DNA from: Bryum argenteum | Lineage: Eukaryota; Streptophyta; Bryopsida; Bryales; Bryaceae | NCBI GenBank assembly: GCA_037043015.1 | Contig: CM073321.1 | Coordinates: 16,675,001-16,739,000 of the forward strand | Length of the DNA stretch: 64,000 nt | Reading direction: 5' to 3' | In this document: piece by piece, positions 12,491 to 24,178 of the stretch | How the letters are laid out: every line of letters begins with the position of its first letter | Numbering within the stretch: position 1 is the first letter of the stretch | Notes under the pieces: model-generated | Database searches by the model: none | Told to the model about the DNA's origin: nothing | What the model saw: the letters and a program-made list of their open reading frames with translations, nothing else | Position numbers and translations under genes: made by a program

Positions 12491-13022
12491 GAATGAAATA
12501 AACATAACACTACCCACCAGTATATTCTCTAGTCTTAATATAAATTCTAATCCTAAAATCAAATATATGGTTAAACCATTAGAATGATAAATATATTTGT
12601 AATATAGTATTGGGAAGAAGAATGAAATAAACATAATACTACCCACCATTATATCCTTTAGTCTTAATATAAATAGTAAGCGTAAAATCAAATATATGGT
12701 TAAACCATTAGAATGATGAATTTATTTGTAATATAGTATTGGGAAGAAGAATGAAATAAACATAATACTACCCACCACTATATGCTTTAGTCTTAATATA
12801 AATAGTAAGCGTAAAATCAAATATATGGTTAAACCATTAGGATGCTAGATTTATTTGTAATATAGTATTGGGAAGAAGAATGAAATCAACATAATACTAC
12901 CCACCATTATATCTTTTAGTCTTAATATAAATAGTAAGCGTAAAATCAAATATATGGCTAAACCATTAGGATGATAAATTTATTTGTAATATAGTATGGG
13001 AAGAAGAATGAAATAAACATAA
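12491..13022 (+). repeat. Tandem array of a 129-bp unit, about four copies
   Basis: GAATGAAATAAACATAATAC recurs at 12491, 12620, 12749, 12878 and 13006, a period of 129, 129, 129 and 128. Each unit includes ACCCACCA, CTTTAGTCTTAATATAAATA and AAATATATGGTTAAACCATTAG. The shorter relative has a single such unit (46358-46490), so the array expanded in this copy or contracted in that one. Confidence 0.9.
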
Positions 13023-13237
13023 TAGAAGGTGGGATTGGAGAGAAATAGCACACATTTTAAGAAGATTATTTTTTGGGGGATGTGGTAGCTAGACTTTGAA
13101 AAAAAAGGGGGAACTGCTTTGTAGTGGGGCAAATTTGAATAAGAGCGGGAAGTATGGAAACTTCAATTCTTTCTTTTCTTGGATCCCCCCTTGGCTCCTT
13201 CTTCCACGTACCGGGTATTTTTAAGGCAATGAAGTCC

Positions 13238-14510
13238 AAACATTCCCTCATTAAAGCCGGGATTTGGAGTATTCCGGATATAGTGGGGGACTGTTTGGAT
13301 TTCCAATGATTGGATTGACCATCATTCCACTCCTCTTCCACTTCCTTCCCTTCTCTCCTCTTCCCTCCCCTTCTCTCCCCATTCTTCCCTTTCTTTTCTT
13401 CTCCTCCTCCCTCACCCGCACTCTTATCCTCACCCCCCCCTTATCCCCCCACCCTCACCTCGTCCTCTCACCCTCACCGCCCCCTCATCCTCACCCCCCT
13501 CACCCTCACTCCTCTCACTCCACCTTACCTCCTCCGCTCTACCCCTCCAATACCCGCCCTACCCCCCGGTACCCGCCATACTCCTGATATCCGCCCTACC
13601 CCCCCGGTACCCGCCCTACCCCCCCCCCCCGGTACTCGCCCTACCCCCCCACCCTCACCTCCCCTCATCCTCACTCCCCCCCCTCTCACCCTCACCCTCT
13701 CCTCCCACCCTCACCCTCCCCTCTCACCCTCACTCCCTCTCTCACCTTCACCCCCTCTCTCACCTTCACCCCCCCTCTCACCCTCACCCCCTCTCACCCC
13801 ACCCTCATCCTCACTCCTCTTACTCCACCTTACCTCCTCCGCCCTACTCCCTCCGATACCCACCCTACCCTCCCACCTCACCTTCACCCCCTCTCACCCC
13901 TCACCCCCTCCCCCTCACCACACCCTCATCCTCACCCCCTCACCCCCTCACACTCACTCCCCACTCCACCTTACCTCCTTTACTCTACCCCTCGGTACCC
14001 GCCCTACCCCCTCGTTACCCGCCCTACTCCCCGATTACCCGCCCCTACCCCCCCCTACCCGCCTCCCTACCCCCCGTTACCCACCCTACCCCCCCGGTAC
14101 CCGCCCTACCCCCATGTTACCCGCCCCTCCCCTTGTAACCCGCCCCCCCCATCTCACCCCCCTACGTAGTTTTTTGAAAATTTTTGCAAAGGTTTTTGTC
14201 ATCTCTCTCATCAATCTTATGTTTTGCAAACAAGCATCATTAATGGGATAAGCAAATCTAAACATTCCCTCATTAAAGTCCGGATTTGGAGTATCCTGGA
14301 TATACTAGGGGAATGTTTGGATTTCCAATGATTGGATTGACCATCATTCCACTCCTCTTCCCCTTCCTCCCCTTCTCTCCTCTTCTCTCCCCACTCCTCC
14401 CTTTCTTTTCTTATACTCCCCCCTCACCCGCCCCCTCATCCTCACCCCTTCCCTTCATCCTCCCCCCCCTCACCCCATCACTTCTCCTATCTCCCCCCTC
14501 AACTTTGGAT
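13238..14510 (+). repeat. Two 1-kb direct repeats with C-rich minisatellite
   Basis: ACATTCCCTCATTAAAG, CGGATTTGGAGTAT and GTTTGGATTTCCAATGATTG occur at about 13240 and again at 14260. Each is followed by a pyrimidine tract of CCCTCACCC and CCCGGTACCCGCCCTACC words. The short relative carries the same pair at about 46735 and 47313. No coding capacity is credible here despite long open frames. Confidence 0.8.
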
Positions 14511-14818
14511 TGACATCCGCTACCGGTATGTTTATTTTTTTATTGTCCTATCATGTTCATAAGATATTTTTTAGTTGTTATAAGATTTAAAATAATTGTT
14601 CTCACACTTAACTATTTATGGAACCAATAAATATGTGCACCCAACTCAAAACAATGCAATTAAATATGTCATACGAAGATGTACAAATGCATCGAATAAG
14701 AGAAGTTGTTGCGTATATTATATGTATGTGCACAAATGTAGAGTACATATAGTATTGTAATTATCCATGCAATCCTTCTACATACAATAGGCACACTCTA
14801 ACTTTGAAGACCGCTAAA

Positions 14819-16471
14819 CTAAATAGCTGAATTACGGAAACAACACATGGGCATGGTCCAATTAAATGGATACTTTTCCAAGGCCTCTTTAACATCGGAT
14901 ACGGTCAACTTTTTGGACACGTCTTGGAGGGCTTTTAATTTGAAACTGAAGTGCTCGTGATTCATGGCGCGGTTTGTGCGGTGTGGCATAAAGTACTTCA
15001 TATCGTACTCTTCTTGCCAAATGCGTTGTGCTAACCACCCGGCGGAGAATGCATCGGCTGCCTTGGAATATATGTGTTTGCATTCCATAACCTCAAGGGG
15101 ATTGTCAGAACCGCGTGGACCATACAAAAACCATAATTCCGGTGCCACAAATTTTTGCCGTTTGCGTTCTTCATTCAACTCCTCTAGCTTCGCAAATCCA
15201 TACTTGGATGGCGCTTGTTCCACCACTCAACTTGAAATTCTCCAATCACAAAGCCCGATGTAAACCGTATCTGGTTTCCAATCATCGAAATGCAATAGAA
15301 CATTGGTTGGAGTAATGTCGTTGTGTAGATAATTGTGTTCATGACACTTTTCCACAATGACAAGCAACGACAATGCCAAGTCAAGTCGTCGTTTACGGAA
15401 TGTTACAATCCAACTTAGTTGTATATCGGATAGCCCTGAGTTCCGCTCTTTTGGAATGTCGTCATATTCTAAGTGCCCTGGGATTTTCTGATTGATATGG
15501 ATGTCAAAATCTTTGAAGCTACCTCCGTTCCACCATAGCAAAAATCCATCCATTCTTTTAGGATGCAAGTACGATACTCTGATGATTCCAGGGTGCTTTA
15601 CTGGACATCCACCCGCCTCATTTACAATTGCCATGCGCTTCTCCCTCTCGTTCTTCACGTTCGTCAATTGTTTACGCGCGAATGGAATCCAACTAGGAAT
15701 ATGTTGAAGTTTTGTAAGTACCACCTTAGTAACCTTCCCATATCCACCTTGGATACGTTGTCCTGGCATAGATACCACGATAATGGTTGATTTCAGCGAC
15801 TTGAAAGTTCCACTGTTGCAATGAGACATAACAACATCCTCGGCTTTTAATTTCCATCTCTCATTCCTCTTCCCACGAGCTTTCGAGAAGGATTGACCAA
15901 AACTTTTCACTAAATCTAGCTTTGAAACTAGTTCGTCATCTTCAATTGTCCATTAGCTCTTGTCTGTCAATTTCTTCCCCGAAATATACGTCCACGCGTC
16001 TACGGTGTTGGTAGTCAACTCTACCACTTTGAGGTCCAACCATGCACCATGGTCGTAGAAGTTGGTCCAATCACAAAGTTCGTAATTGTTTTGAAAACAA
16101 CGCTCTAGGTATTGGTGAAGATTGTGACACAAATTGTGGTTTCCTTCCTCATTCGCCCCAAGGTAAGACCTATGCAAATCTGGTATAGTTCGTATCTCAT
16201 AGAAATGTATACCACTCTGTCGAGCAAATTCGAGATACTCCTCGGTTGGCATAAGTGGTGTCTCTTCCTCCTGTGGCAAGATCGAATTGTTCTTTTTTGA
16301 CCCCTTACTTTTTTTCTTTTTTCCCTTTTTTTTTCGTGATCCCGAGGAAGAAGGGTTTATAGATTTTGTCTCCTTTGAAATTTCCTTTGTTTCCTCACGA
16401 CGGTCAAGAGGGGTTTCCAAATCTTGATTTCCGTGTCGCATACTCGAACCTTGGCTCCCTTCACCCTCCAT
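14819..16471 (-). pseudogene. Protein-kinase-like gene carried by the hAT element (two stops)
   Basis: One continuous frame of about 550 codons starts at the ATG at 16471 (MEGEGSQGSS). It is broken only by a TAA at 15953 and a TGA at 15227, with no frameshift. In order: a Ser/Lys-rich N-terminus (GSRKKKGKKKKSKGSKK), IQGGYGKVTKVVL (glycine loop), HPGIIRVSYLHP, LLWWNGGSF, EHNYLHNDITPTNVLLHF (catalytic loop with HND and the conserved Asn), VYIGLCDWR (CDW where kinases have DFG) and FVAPELWFLYGP (APE). The C-terminus is PFNWTMPMCCFR. It is intronless. The altered metal-binding motif makes it an atypical kinase or pseudokinase. It is homologous to the genes at 849-4028, sits wholly inside hAT termini, and is missing from the 2-kb relative. 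Confidence 0.85.
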
Positions 16472-16669
16472 TTTGAATCTGAAAAAAAAACGGCAAAAAC
16501 TCCTCCTTCGTGCTGAAAAAACACCCCGCCAAGTGCCCACACTAACTCAATGAAGTAGTAGTGCTTGGCAACTAGCGGAGTGAGGTGAATAATGAATCAA
16601 CTTTGCTTTTATAGGGGAGGGGAGTGGAGGCACTTGGAGTGTGGAAAAGTAAAAGGAGGGTGGGCCCAA

Positions 16670-16860
16670 CCCCGCCCCCCCCTCCACCTCTCCACCTCTC
16701 CCCCTCCCTCCTCCTCCCCCTCCCCCCCCCCCGCCCCCACCCTGGCCCCCCTGGCCCCCGCCTTGGCCCCATCCGCCCCCCCCCCCGCCCCCGCCTTCGC
16801 CCCCCTCCTCCCCCGCCCTGACCCCTCCTCACCCGCCCCTAATCCCTTTCACCCGCCCTG
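16670..16860 (+). repeat. C-rich tract near the right end of the hAT element
   Basis: CCCCGCCC and CCCCTCC runs mirror the G-rich left tract. Equivalent sequence lies at 47440-47680 in the short relative, where it follows directly on the second 1-kb repeat without the kinase gene. Confidence 0.7.
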
Positions 16861-17052
16861 TCCTCAGACTACGTGGCACGTACGTGGCGGCCAAGTGGCT
16901 TGGTTTTTACCCAAACCCTTGCCACGTCCTCGTTTTTTTACCTAATTTAAAAGTCAACAGGGGTTTGACCGTATCGGACGAGCGAGAGCTCTATCGGACG
17001 GACAGGGCGGACGGACGGGCGGGCGGCGTGCCCGCCCGGTATGACAACCTTG

Positions 17053-17060
17053 GCTACAAG
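17053..17060 (+). repeat. 8-bp target-site duplication, right (GCTACAAG)
   Basis: Right partner of the duplication at 11653-11660. The gene X coding frame continues from here as ATSKGRDEAV. Confidence 0.93.
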
Positions 17061-18762
17061 TAAAGGGAGAGATGAGGCAGTTGCTGAATTGGAGGCATTA
17101 CGGAACACCTTGAAAACGGTAGATTCTACACCGCTCCAAGAATGCACACTACCATGGCTGGGATGGATTCACCGACTTCAAGATAGGGCGAGTTTGGTTT
17201 CAAAGGCACAAGACAATCTCAAAGCTATTGCAGCTAAATCAAGAGATTCACGTGAAGTTGTAGATACTTCATTGAAGAAGTTTCATGAGATGAGTACAAA
17301 ACGGCAATATGACCCTATAGAGGTCACTTTTTGGGCGATGCAGAAGATATGATGGAGCGTACAAATTACTATAAGATGGGGAGAAACAATGATGTTGATT
17401 GGACTTTGGAGATAGAGGAAGGATGGGCATTGGAGCATCAAACACAACCGTTTCTTTTTATTTTCTCCAAAGAGAGTGGAAAAGGGAAAAGATGGTTTGT
17501 GGCACAAAGTAACAAATTCAACCGGCTTAGGAAAGGAGTACAGGAAGTACGATCATACTCTGATTGGAAGAGCTATGGTCCTTGCAAAATTGGAGGAAGC
17601 CGCGATATACCGGACTTCGATACCGGAAAATTCTTTCCAAGATGTGGAGGTCTCTTATTGGAATGCGGTGAAGAAGTTTGATAAGCGTATCGATGACGCC
17701 ATTTTGTTTTGGAGGACATGTATTTAATATCCAAAAGAAGGATCATTCATATGAATGGATGATTTCAAACGTATTGTATACAATGTCTTTGCACGAATCG
17801 AGAAGGCCATGAAAATCTTACGTAACAAACAAGTGGATCCTAGTAGAAAGCACAAGAGAGAAGATGGCGAAGATGGGGACAATAGTTGGCAGGCGGAGAT
17901 GAAAGGCGAATTTGCAGCCGTGGATCGGGAATATGAAGAGGGCGGTAGAATTGCCCATCCAAGTCAAAGACCGCGTACTCGTAGTATAGCTCAAATCGAT
18001 CAATCGGATGTACTTTCAGTTTGAACGGATGTTGGACCTTTAGTTTGAACGTATAAAGATAGGCTCTTCCTAGGTTGTATGGATGTTGTTTTAAAAATGA
18101 TGAAAATGCCACCATTGACTCATGGGGCATTATTTTTGAAGTAAAGGGTTGCAATCTTTTTGGTTTAATGTGCATTTCTTCTCTATGCTTGAGAGTCAAG
18201 AACATCATGCGACAGGTATGTAGAGAGATATATAACTTTTCAACACATTAAATATAGTCATGTAGACAATAGAATCTCCCCATGCATTTAAGGCCTTATT
18301 CATTAAATTGAGAGACATTGAAGTCTCAATTTAATCTCTGCTATAAATAGACTTCTAAATATGCAAATTAAATTGAGACACTCCATTAAATTGATACTTT
18401 TTGAGTGTTTTGATAATTGGCAATTCTTTTTAAATAGATAAAGTGTTAATATCAAACATCCCATGATACATAATAGAAAGTGATTATTTGTTAAACCAAT
18501 TTGAGACATTCCATTAAATTGAGATTCTCAAAATAAGTTTTCAAAGGTAAAGTTTTAGTTAGAATAATATGCTATTTATTTCCAAATTGGATAGATGAAG
18601 TAAAGACAAAGTCCGCATTGCACAATCTACTAGCTAGAATACAACTATATCTACTAGCTAGAATACAACTATGAAGGAAAGTATTCTATCTATTTCCTAC
18701 CAAGCAATATCATAACAAAGAAATGCCCCTTTAGACACTAAGACACTCTTCAATGTGAAACT

Positions 18763-21633
18763 TCAACATCGAAAGCATATATCATCCTTCTGGAGTAGAT
18801 GCGTTGTCTTAGAGTTTGTCGTAAAAGCATTCACTGATGCCTTGATGATGTCAATTTGGAGCTTTGGTATAGCTATCTTGGGATCTGAAGTTGATTCGCG
18901 CGCTCTTGGCTTCCAAGCTGTCATGATACATGATGTGTTCGACCATGTTGGATCCATTGTTCGATCTTCCCGCCACACATTCCCCTTTTTCTGTGTCCCA
19001 TCCTACATACGTGTCCATATTGATATGTCTGCAGGAGCCCAATATTGAATTTGGATCATATGCATATGTCCGGGATCCGGACTTGGATTTGTTAAGGCTC
19101 TAGTAAGCCATAATGGCCTTGGATCATCCTCTGCGGGACGCACTGCAACAGAATATCCTGCAAACGTATCGCGATTTACACGGAATGAAGCACGCGGACG
19201 GTCACGGACACGTCCAACAAAGGGTTCATCTTCCGCATCCTCTTCCTGTACAGTGCCATCTCCATGCATGAAGTCAACCTCGTCAAGGACAATTCTAGAA
19301 GCCGGCCAAAATCCATCAACTAAACTTTCACGTGGCTCGATCGATGCATCAAGAGCAACTCGAACACCTTTCCAATAATCTCTTGAAGGATTGTTTTGCC
19401 GTCTAAATTCTCCAGAGAGATCCTCATCAGCCATTCCTGTCCAATGTGCAATATACCCATCTAGCCCTTTCTTGACATCATTGAGTGAACCTGTATGTTC
19501 TAGGATGACTGGTTTCGGTAAACCAGATGGAACACAAGGTCTACCATCTTCAGTCTCACCCCACAAGCGAATCCCTTTGCCATGCTCTGGTAGCCAATCC
19601 TTGTTAGTGCACAAATTCTTGTACTCCATTATAGGCCACCCATTCGAATCCATGCAGAACTTAAATTGCTTTGGCTTAGAATGACCCTCTAGAAAGTCAC
19701 CGCCTGTGCCCAGCTAACCATCGCAAAATTCCTTGAAATTGGGAACCTCCTCAATTAAATGGGGAATGACAGGTTGTGTTTCAGAGTCCATAAAGGATTT
19801 CATAAGTCGCGGGATTGTTGGGTAGTCATTTGTATTCAACTTTGAGCTCCATCGGCCAAACATGGCATCTATATCTTCATGCCTGTGTCCAACTATAAGG
19901 AAGTTCATGTAAACTTCACGAAAAATCCCTTTGTATACAAGGAGTGAACAAAAGGCCAAAAGCCATCTATTCTTGTTGTCCCCTGAAGCATTATCTAGCT
20001 GCAAGACTAGTATAGGGGGCAAAGCTTGAGCAGGGACAGGAGCATCAGGTTGAGGAAGAGGGGAGTCAACGCATGTATCTGAACCTTGCAAAACTGCACT
20101 GGATAATCTCGATCGAGTATTCTCATTTAAAAAGACCCTACGAGATGAATTCCTAGGTTCTCTTTCGAGATCACGTAGGAGCTTTGCAAGAGATCCAATG
20201 GTTGAGTTAGAATTTGCGGGGAAGACGTCAAGACCATAGTGCGCGTATTTAACATCTCCATGACCATGTGCAATCATTCCTGTAACTGCAATAGGCATTT
20301 GTGTGTAAGAATCAGTTGCCTTGGTCTTGTGAGAAAAGTGTCGAGACGCGGTCTTGGAGTGATCCATCTTATCATGAATGATGGTCAGCAGCTTGTGAGG
20401 AGAATCATCGGAAACGGTCCGATTGAAATAGTATAGTTCTCTATGTGCCTGTTGAGAGATGAGGTGACTTTCCAATTTATTTCACCACTTTTGCTGTGCA
20501 TACGATAGAGGTGTGCAAGTGCTTCGAAGTTGCTTGTATCTATCACACAGGCCACATCGAGAAAAAGTATCACCTGGGGCCTTTGGGGCAAACTCTGGAA
20601 ATGAAGAACGCCGAATGTTACTCAGGCCACTTGAGGAAATTGGCGACAGCTCGAATCTTCCATTCATCTCATTGATGTGAGCTAACTTGTCACTCTAACA
20701 GAACACAGATGGCAACACCATGGCATGGACTTTTTCACCATTTGCCAGCGTCCTTGTCTTGTGAGGCATTTTGTCGGCATCAGAAACTATTAGCGTACGA
20801 AGCGTCGCAGCTGCTTGGACCGTATGTAGTTGGGGTTTTTTCAACCCCACATTCCCGTGACCCTCAGCTTGTTTCCCACTCTAGGACATTTCCCTGTACC
20901 TGTAGAATGTAGCTCTAGAAATACCATGAATGATCCACCAAGCGGTAGATGTAGGGCACACTTCTCTACCTTTCAAGGTGATCCACTCCAAGTCTGCCAG
21001 GTCCTTGTGGATCTGTCTATGGACCTCAAGAAGAAAATTCTTACGAGCATAAACCCCATCATTCACATGCGGTTGAGAGCGGATATCCTGAACATGTCGA
21101 CGGGGAACTGGTTGTAAGCAATTTGCCTCACAACACGATTGTGTGGAGATCGCAGCGATAGATCTTTGGCGCTAGCAAAGCATCTTTCTTGGGTGGAGCA
21201 ACATTCTCTACTCTATGACGCATAGAGTCATATGAACGAACACCTTCCAACCTTTTTGATTGACTGCTTTCATAGCCTCCTTGTACTTATGAGTCTGCTC
21301 ATGGTTGTAGAGACTCACGCCATCAAGCAAAACATGTTTCGTGTCCCATGCGTGGAAGAACCACATGTGTCCGGATGGGAAATGCTCCTCAGATAGGGAC
21401 TCCGCGATTTGCATCATAACCTGATTTTCACCAAGAATTAAGTCTTCTATTCCGTCATCTACATCCGGATCCAGGTTCTGGCACAATGCTTTGGCCACGT
21501 CAAGACCTTCATTGTTACGAAGGGTCACAACTTTTAAGATCCATTTAGCCCCGGGTATGCCGTCGCAGACTGCGACGCCAGGCGCCAAAGAAGGCAATGA
21601 CCTTGCAAACTCTTCGGGACGATGCATATCCAT
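18763..21633 (-). pseudogene. DUF7869-like transposon protein, 957-codon frame with 7 stops
   Basis: A single frame runs from the ATG at 21633 (MDMHRPEEF) to a TGA at 18763-18765 with no indel. It is interrupted by TAG at 21208, 21172, 20881, 20695, 19714 and 19003, and TGA at 20482. In order: Cys-containing QSCCEANCLQPV, CPTSTAWWIIHGISRATFYR, RCGLCDRYKQL (zinc-binding-like), TIIHDKMDHSKTA, ILVLQLDNASGDNKNRW, FLIVGHRHEDIDAMFGRWSS, and a C-terminal PLWLTRAL...IQIQYWAPA segment. The LDN and GHxHEDID motifs are what I know from DUF7869-type proteins. A DDE/RNase H-fold transposase role is plausible but inferred. A splice acceptor stands just before the ATG. This is the best candidate for the element's mobility gene. 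Confidence 0.75.
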
Positions 21634-21634
21634 C

Positions 21635-22827
21635 CTGCAAGAAAATCAACAATATATAACACAATTAAGTTCAATTCGATGAGTGAAAGAATAACAATTC
21701 TTCATGTCGAACGCTTATTCCGACCACCGGCGAAAATGAAAGTTAAGTACCATGAATATGTTAAAGACGAGAACAAGAGCGCTATAAGGGACACGAATCG
21801 TCAACTCGACGATACCATCTTAATAGTTTCCGTCTCCAAGCTGTGGAGTGAAGAAAGAATCCTCACGAATCGTCGAGCCGACGATATCCACAGCAAGTGA
21901 CTAATAGTTTTCTTACATTCCTACAGACAAAGGCTATCAAATCTAACTTATATACTACTTTGAGTTGTTCGTACAACATAGAGTATATCTTGATAGCCAT
22001 TAGCCCAAATAATCGAAGTTATCGTTGACCCCACGATAACTTGACGAACGACCACATATACTACGATAAAGTACTCCCCCGCCGTGGATAGATGAGGTAT
22101 CGTTGACCCGACAATAACCATCGATGGTAATAATAGTTTTAAACATAATGTACTACCTTGTGTGCAGCTTGGAAGATATCGTGGACTCGACGATAGCATG
22201 CCATGGATGCAATAGTTTAAATTTACATTCTCATATTGGAAAACATATATATTATCGTCGACGCGATGATAATTCGGATGGTACTAAACGACATTAGAGT
22301 TATCGTCGACACGACGATAACCTGTTATACATAAGAGGTTATCAAAAGAGGTTACCTTATGAGTTATCGTCGACACGACGATAACCTGGCATACTAATCA
22401 TTTAAATGTGAATTGAGCTACTGGTAATCATGATGGTTATCGTCGACTCTACGATAACCAGGCAAAAAAAGACTGCACGCCCCCCGAGGACTGCACGCCA
22501 CCGCGAAGACTTTACGCCCTCCGAGGCGACCCTCAGGGTTATCATCGATCCGATGATGGCACAAATCCCAAGGCATTTCCGAATTTTTCGGCGTAAAGGA
22601 CGCAATGTACGTTGCAGTCGTTGTCAACACAGGTTTGGTAACAAACGATAACACGAATCTGAAGAACAATAAACTCAACCGATATACTACGAAAAAATCC
22701 AAGAACAATAAACACAAATAGAGATGATGAACAATAAACAGAAGCAAAGACAATCAGCTTGACAACAAGAGGCGGATTATACATTCTATACAATCGCAAA
22801 AGGAAGTGTCGTAGAATGTTAGCTAAC
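21635..22827 (-). other. Predicted 5'-UTR intron of the DUF7869-like gene
   Basis: On the reverse strand a donor CCGCAG|GTTAGC stands at 22827 and an acceptor TTTCTTGCAG at 21635, one base before the ATG. The intron holds ten copies of the 17-bp palindrome. A very similar donor (TTGCAG|GTTAGT) precedes the equivalent intron of the divergent gene at 26996-28104. Splicing is predicted from sequence only. Confidence 0.5.
21797..22557. repeat. Palindrome cluster A: ten ATCGTCG-NNN-CGACGAT sites
   Basis: Seventeen-base sites (7-3-7, dyad symmetric) start at 21797, 21869, 22021, 22099, 22178, 22254, 22302, 22366, 22439 and 22541. Sites at 21869, 22302 and 22366 are perfect (ATCGTCGAGCCGACGAT, ATCGTCGACACGACGAT). 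The rest differ at one to four arm positions, mostly C/T or G/A. The three central bases vary freely (ACT, AGC, ACA, ACC) and the flanking base is often T or A. Spacing is irregular (48-152), so this is not a tandem repeat. The cluster lies in the predicted 5'-UTR intron of the DUF7869-like gene. Confidence 0.9.
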
Positions 22828-22967
22828 CTGCGGCGGAATTTCAGAGCCAACACCGTGAAGTAGCGCCCAGGAATTGATAGAAAAGAAGAGAAGAAGAGAG
22901 GAGGAGAGAAAGCGCGGAAGAGCAGCGCCTCAAGCCGAAGGAAGAGCAACGCAAGAACTTGCCCGGG

Positions 22968-22976
22968 GTTTATACA
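22968..22976 (-). promoter_or_regulatory. TATA-like box for the DUF7869-like gene
   Basis: The reverse strand reads TATAAACCCC here. It is followed about 30 bases on by a pyrimidine-rich leader (CTCTCCTCCTCTCTTC) and then the predicted first splice donor at 22827. Order and spacing suit a plant promoter. Confidence 0.4.
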
Positions 22977-23159
22977 ACGCAAAGAGCAGTGAGGAAAAAG
23001 AATGATGAAAGCCAAGGCAGTTCCTCGCGCGAAGAATACCAACATTCAATGGATGAATTCAGCGCGCAAGGAAAGAGCGGAAATAGTTTGTCGCCAAAAA
23101 TAAAATTCAAACGGTCATTGTTCAAACGGATCTTTGTATAAGACATATTCAAGATAAGA

Positions 23160-24178
23160 CCCGGCTAATAAATGAGGACCCAGAACTTTCGTAACGAACT
23201 TATTAGCAGGATCTTGGGTAACGAATATACGTCCCAAATAGCATCCTCCATGAAAATCCGCTTTGTGAACAAATTCATAATTAAAGGCTTACAAAATAAA
23301 ACCTCAGGGTTTAGGGTTTAGGATTTGGGGTTTTGGTGTTAGGAGTTAGAGTTTTAGGGTTTAGGGTTTAAGATTTTCTGGTCAAGAATTTAGGGTTTTT
23401 ACGGTCAATGCTTAAGGTTTTAGGGGTTAGTAAACTTAATGTATGGATTTTCAAAGTAAAGGCTATAAGCTTTCCGCTTAAATAGTCGATAAAAATTTAA
23501 AAGATAATGTAATGAAGGTAAGTATAAGTAAATGTTTTTGTTTGGTGTTAATGAATGTAAAGTTTTCTAATATTGTTATCACTCATTGACCATTTTACAT
23601 TTACAATATATAACATATGAATTTTAAAATTTGGCGTTAGAAGAACGTTTGTAAATACTTAAAGTAGCATAATGTAGGTCGAATATCAACCATAGAATAC
23701 AATATGAGTAAAATGTATATTATAAAAAATATTCTAACTTTACATACGAGACTATATAACCAAACTTAAATGCAATAGTTAGCAACTTTATATAGAGTTT
23801 CAAATTTCATAACTTTATTTGAATTGTGTTATTGTGTAAAGTGCATATTTATGTAGTTTTATAGTACAACCTATTCTAGTTTGGACTAATAGAGTGAGTG
23901 TATTATTAAAAGCTTTCAAACTCTTCTCTACTAAATACCTAATAGCTCTACCATGATACAAAACTATAAACCTATACAAGATGTCATAGGATGTTACAAT
24001 TATGTTACAACTTATATTCATGTACAATTACTTAAGTAACTAGATTGTTTTTTCATAATTTTCTCAACTAATTCTCTAAGAGTCCTTATAAGACAATTAT
24101 ATTCGCTCTATTATTTCTATTTTATAATAAATAATAACTTAAATTCAGACTAATAAAAGATAGTTGTTTATGTGCCCT
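23160..24178. other. Non-coding stretch in the 18-kb element
   Basis: Upstream region between the two divergent genes. It contains degenerate TTTAGGG-like repeats (23306-23420) and AT-rich sequence. I see no gene. Confidence 0.5.

Larger units (their letters stand above)
11661..17052. mobile_element. hAT transposon carrying a kinase-like gene (5392 bp)
   Basis: The element starts CAAGGTTGTCATA and ends TATGACAACCTTG, perfect 13-bp inverted termini. It is flanked by the exact 8-bp duplication GCTACAAG (11653-11660 and 17053-17060), diagnostic of hAT insertion. The duplication falls inside codons for ATSK of gene X, so removing the element and one duplicate restores that frame. Inside are a purine-rich tract, a 129-bp tandem array, C-rich tracts and a reverse-strand kinase-like gene, but no transposase. 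It is therefore non-autonomous. A 2-kb relative without the kinase lies at 45870-47871. Confidence 0.93.
9590..18023 (+). pseudogene. Gene X copy 2, split by a foldback MITE and a hAT element
   Basis: The ATG at 9590 opens MATVTDNTKMEVD. An in-frame TAG at 9821-9823 is followed by KLASCEKYVKMYHI, homologous to copy 1. A foldback MITE (9871-10276) interrupts just before KIWPRACHK. The frame then runs 10277-11338 (TCKDNHFLHRAEE, VYAELILKQKVNWSTF), shifts, and continues at 11281-11660 into a coiled-coil region with repeated AWAMKLE/AWAIKLEAANK units. A hAT element sits at 11661-17052. Coding resumes at 17053 with ATSKGRDEAVAELEALRN and reaches a basic tail (KAMKILRNKQVD...KHKRED) ending at 18023, with more frameshifts at 17.3-17.7 kb. 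I infer a coiled-coil, possibly DNA-binding protein of a hAT-like element. The function is unknown. Confidence 0.6.
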
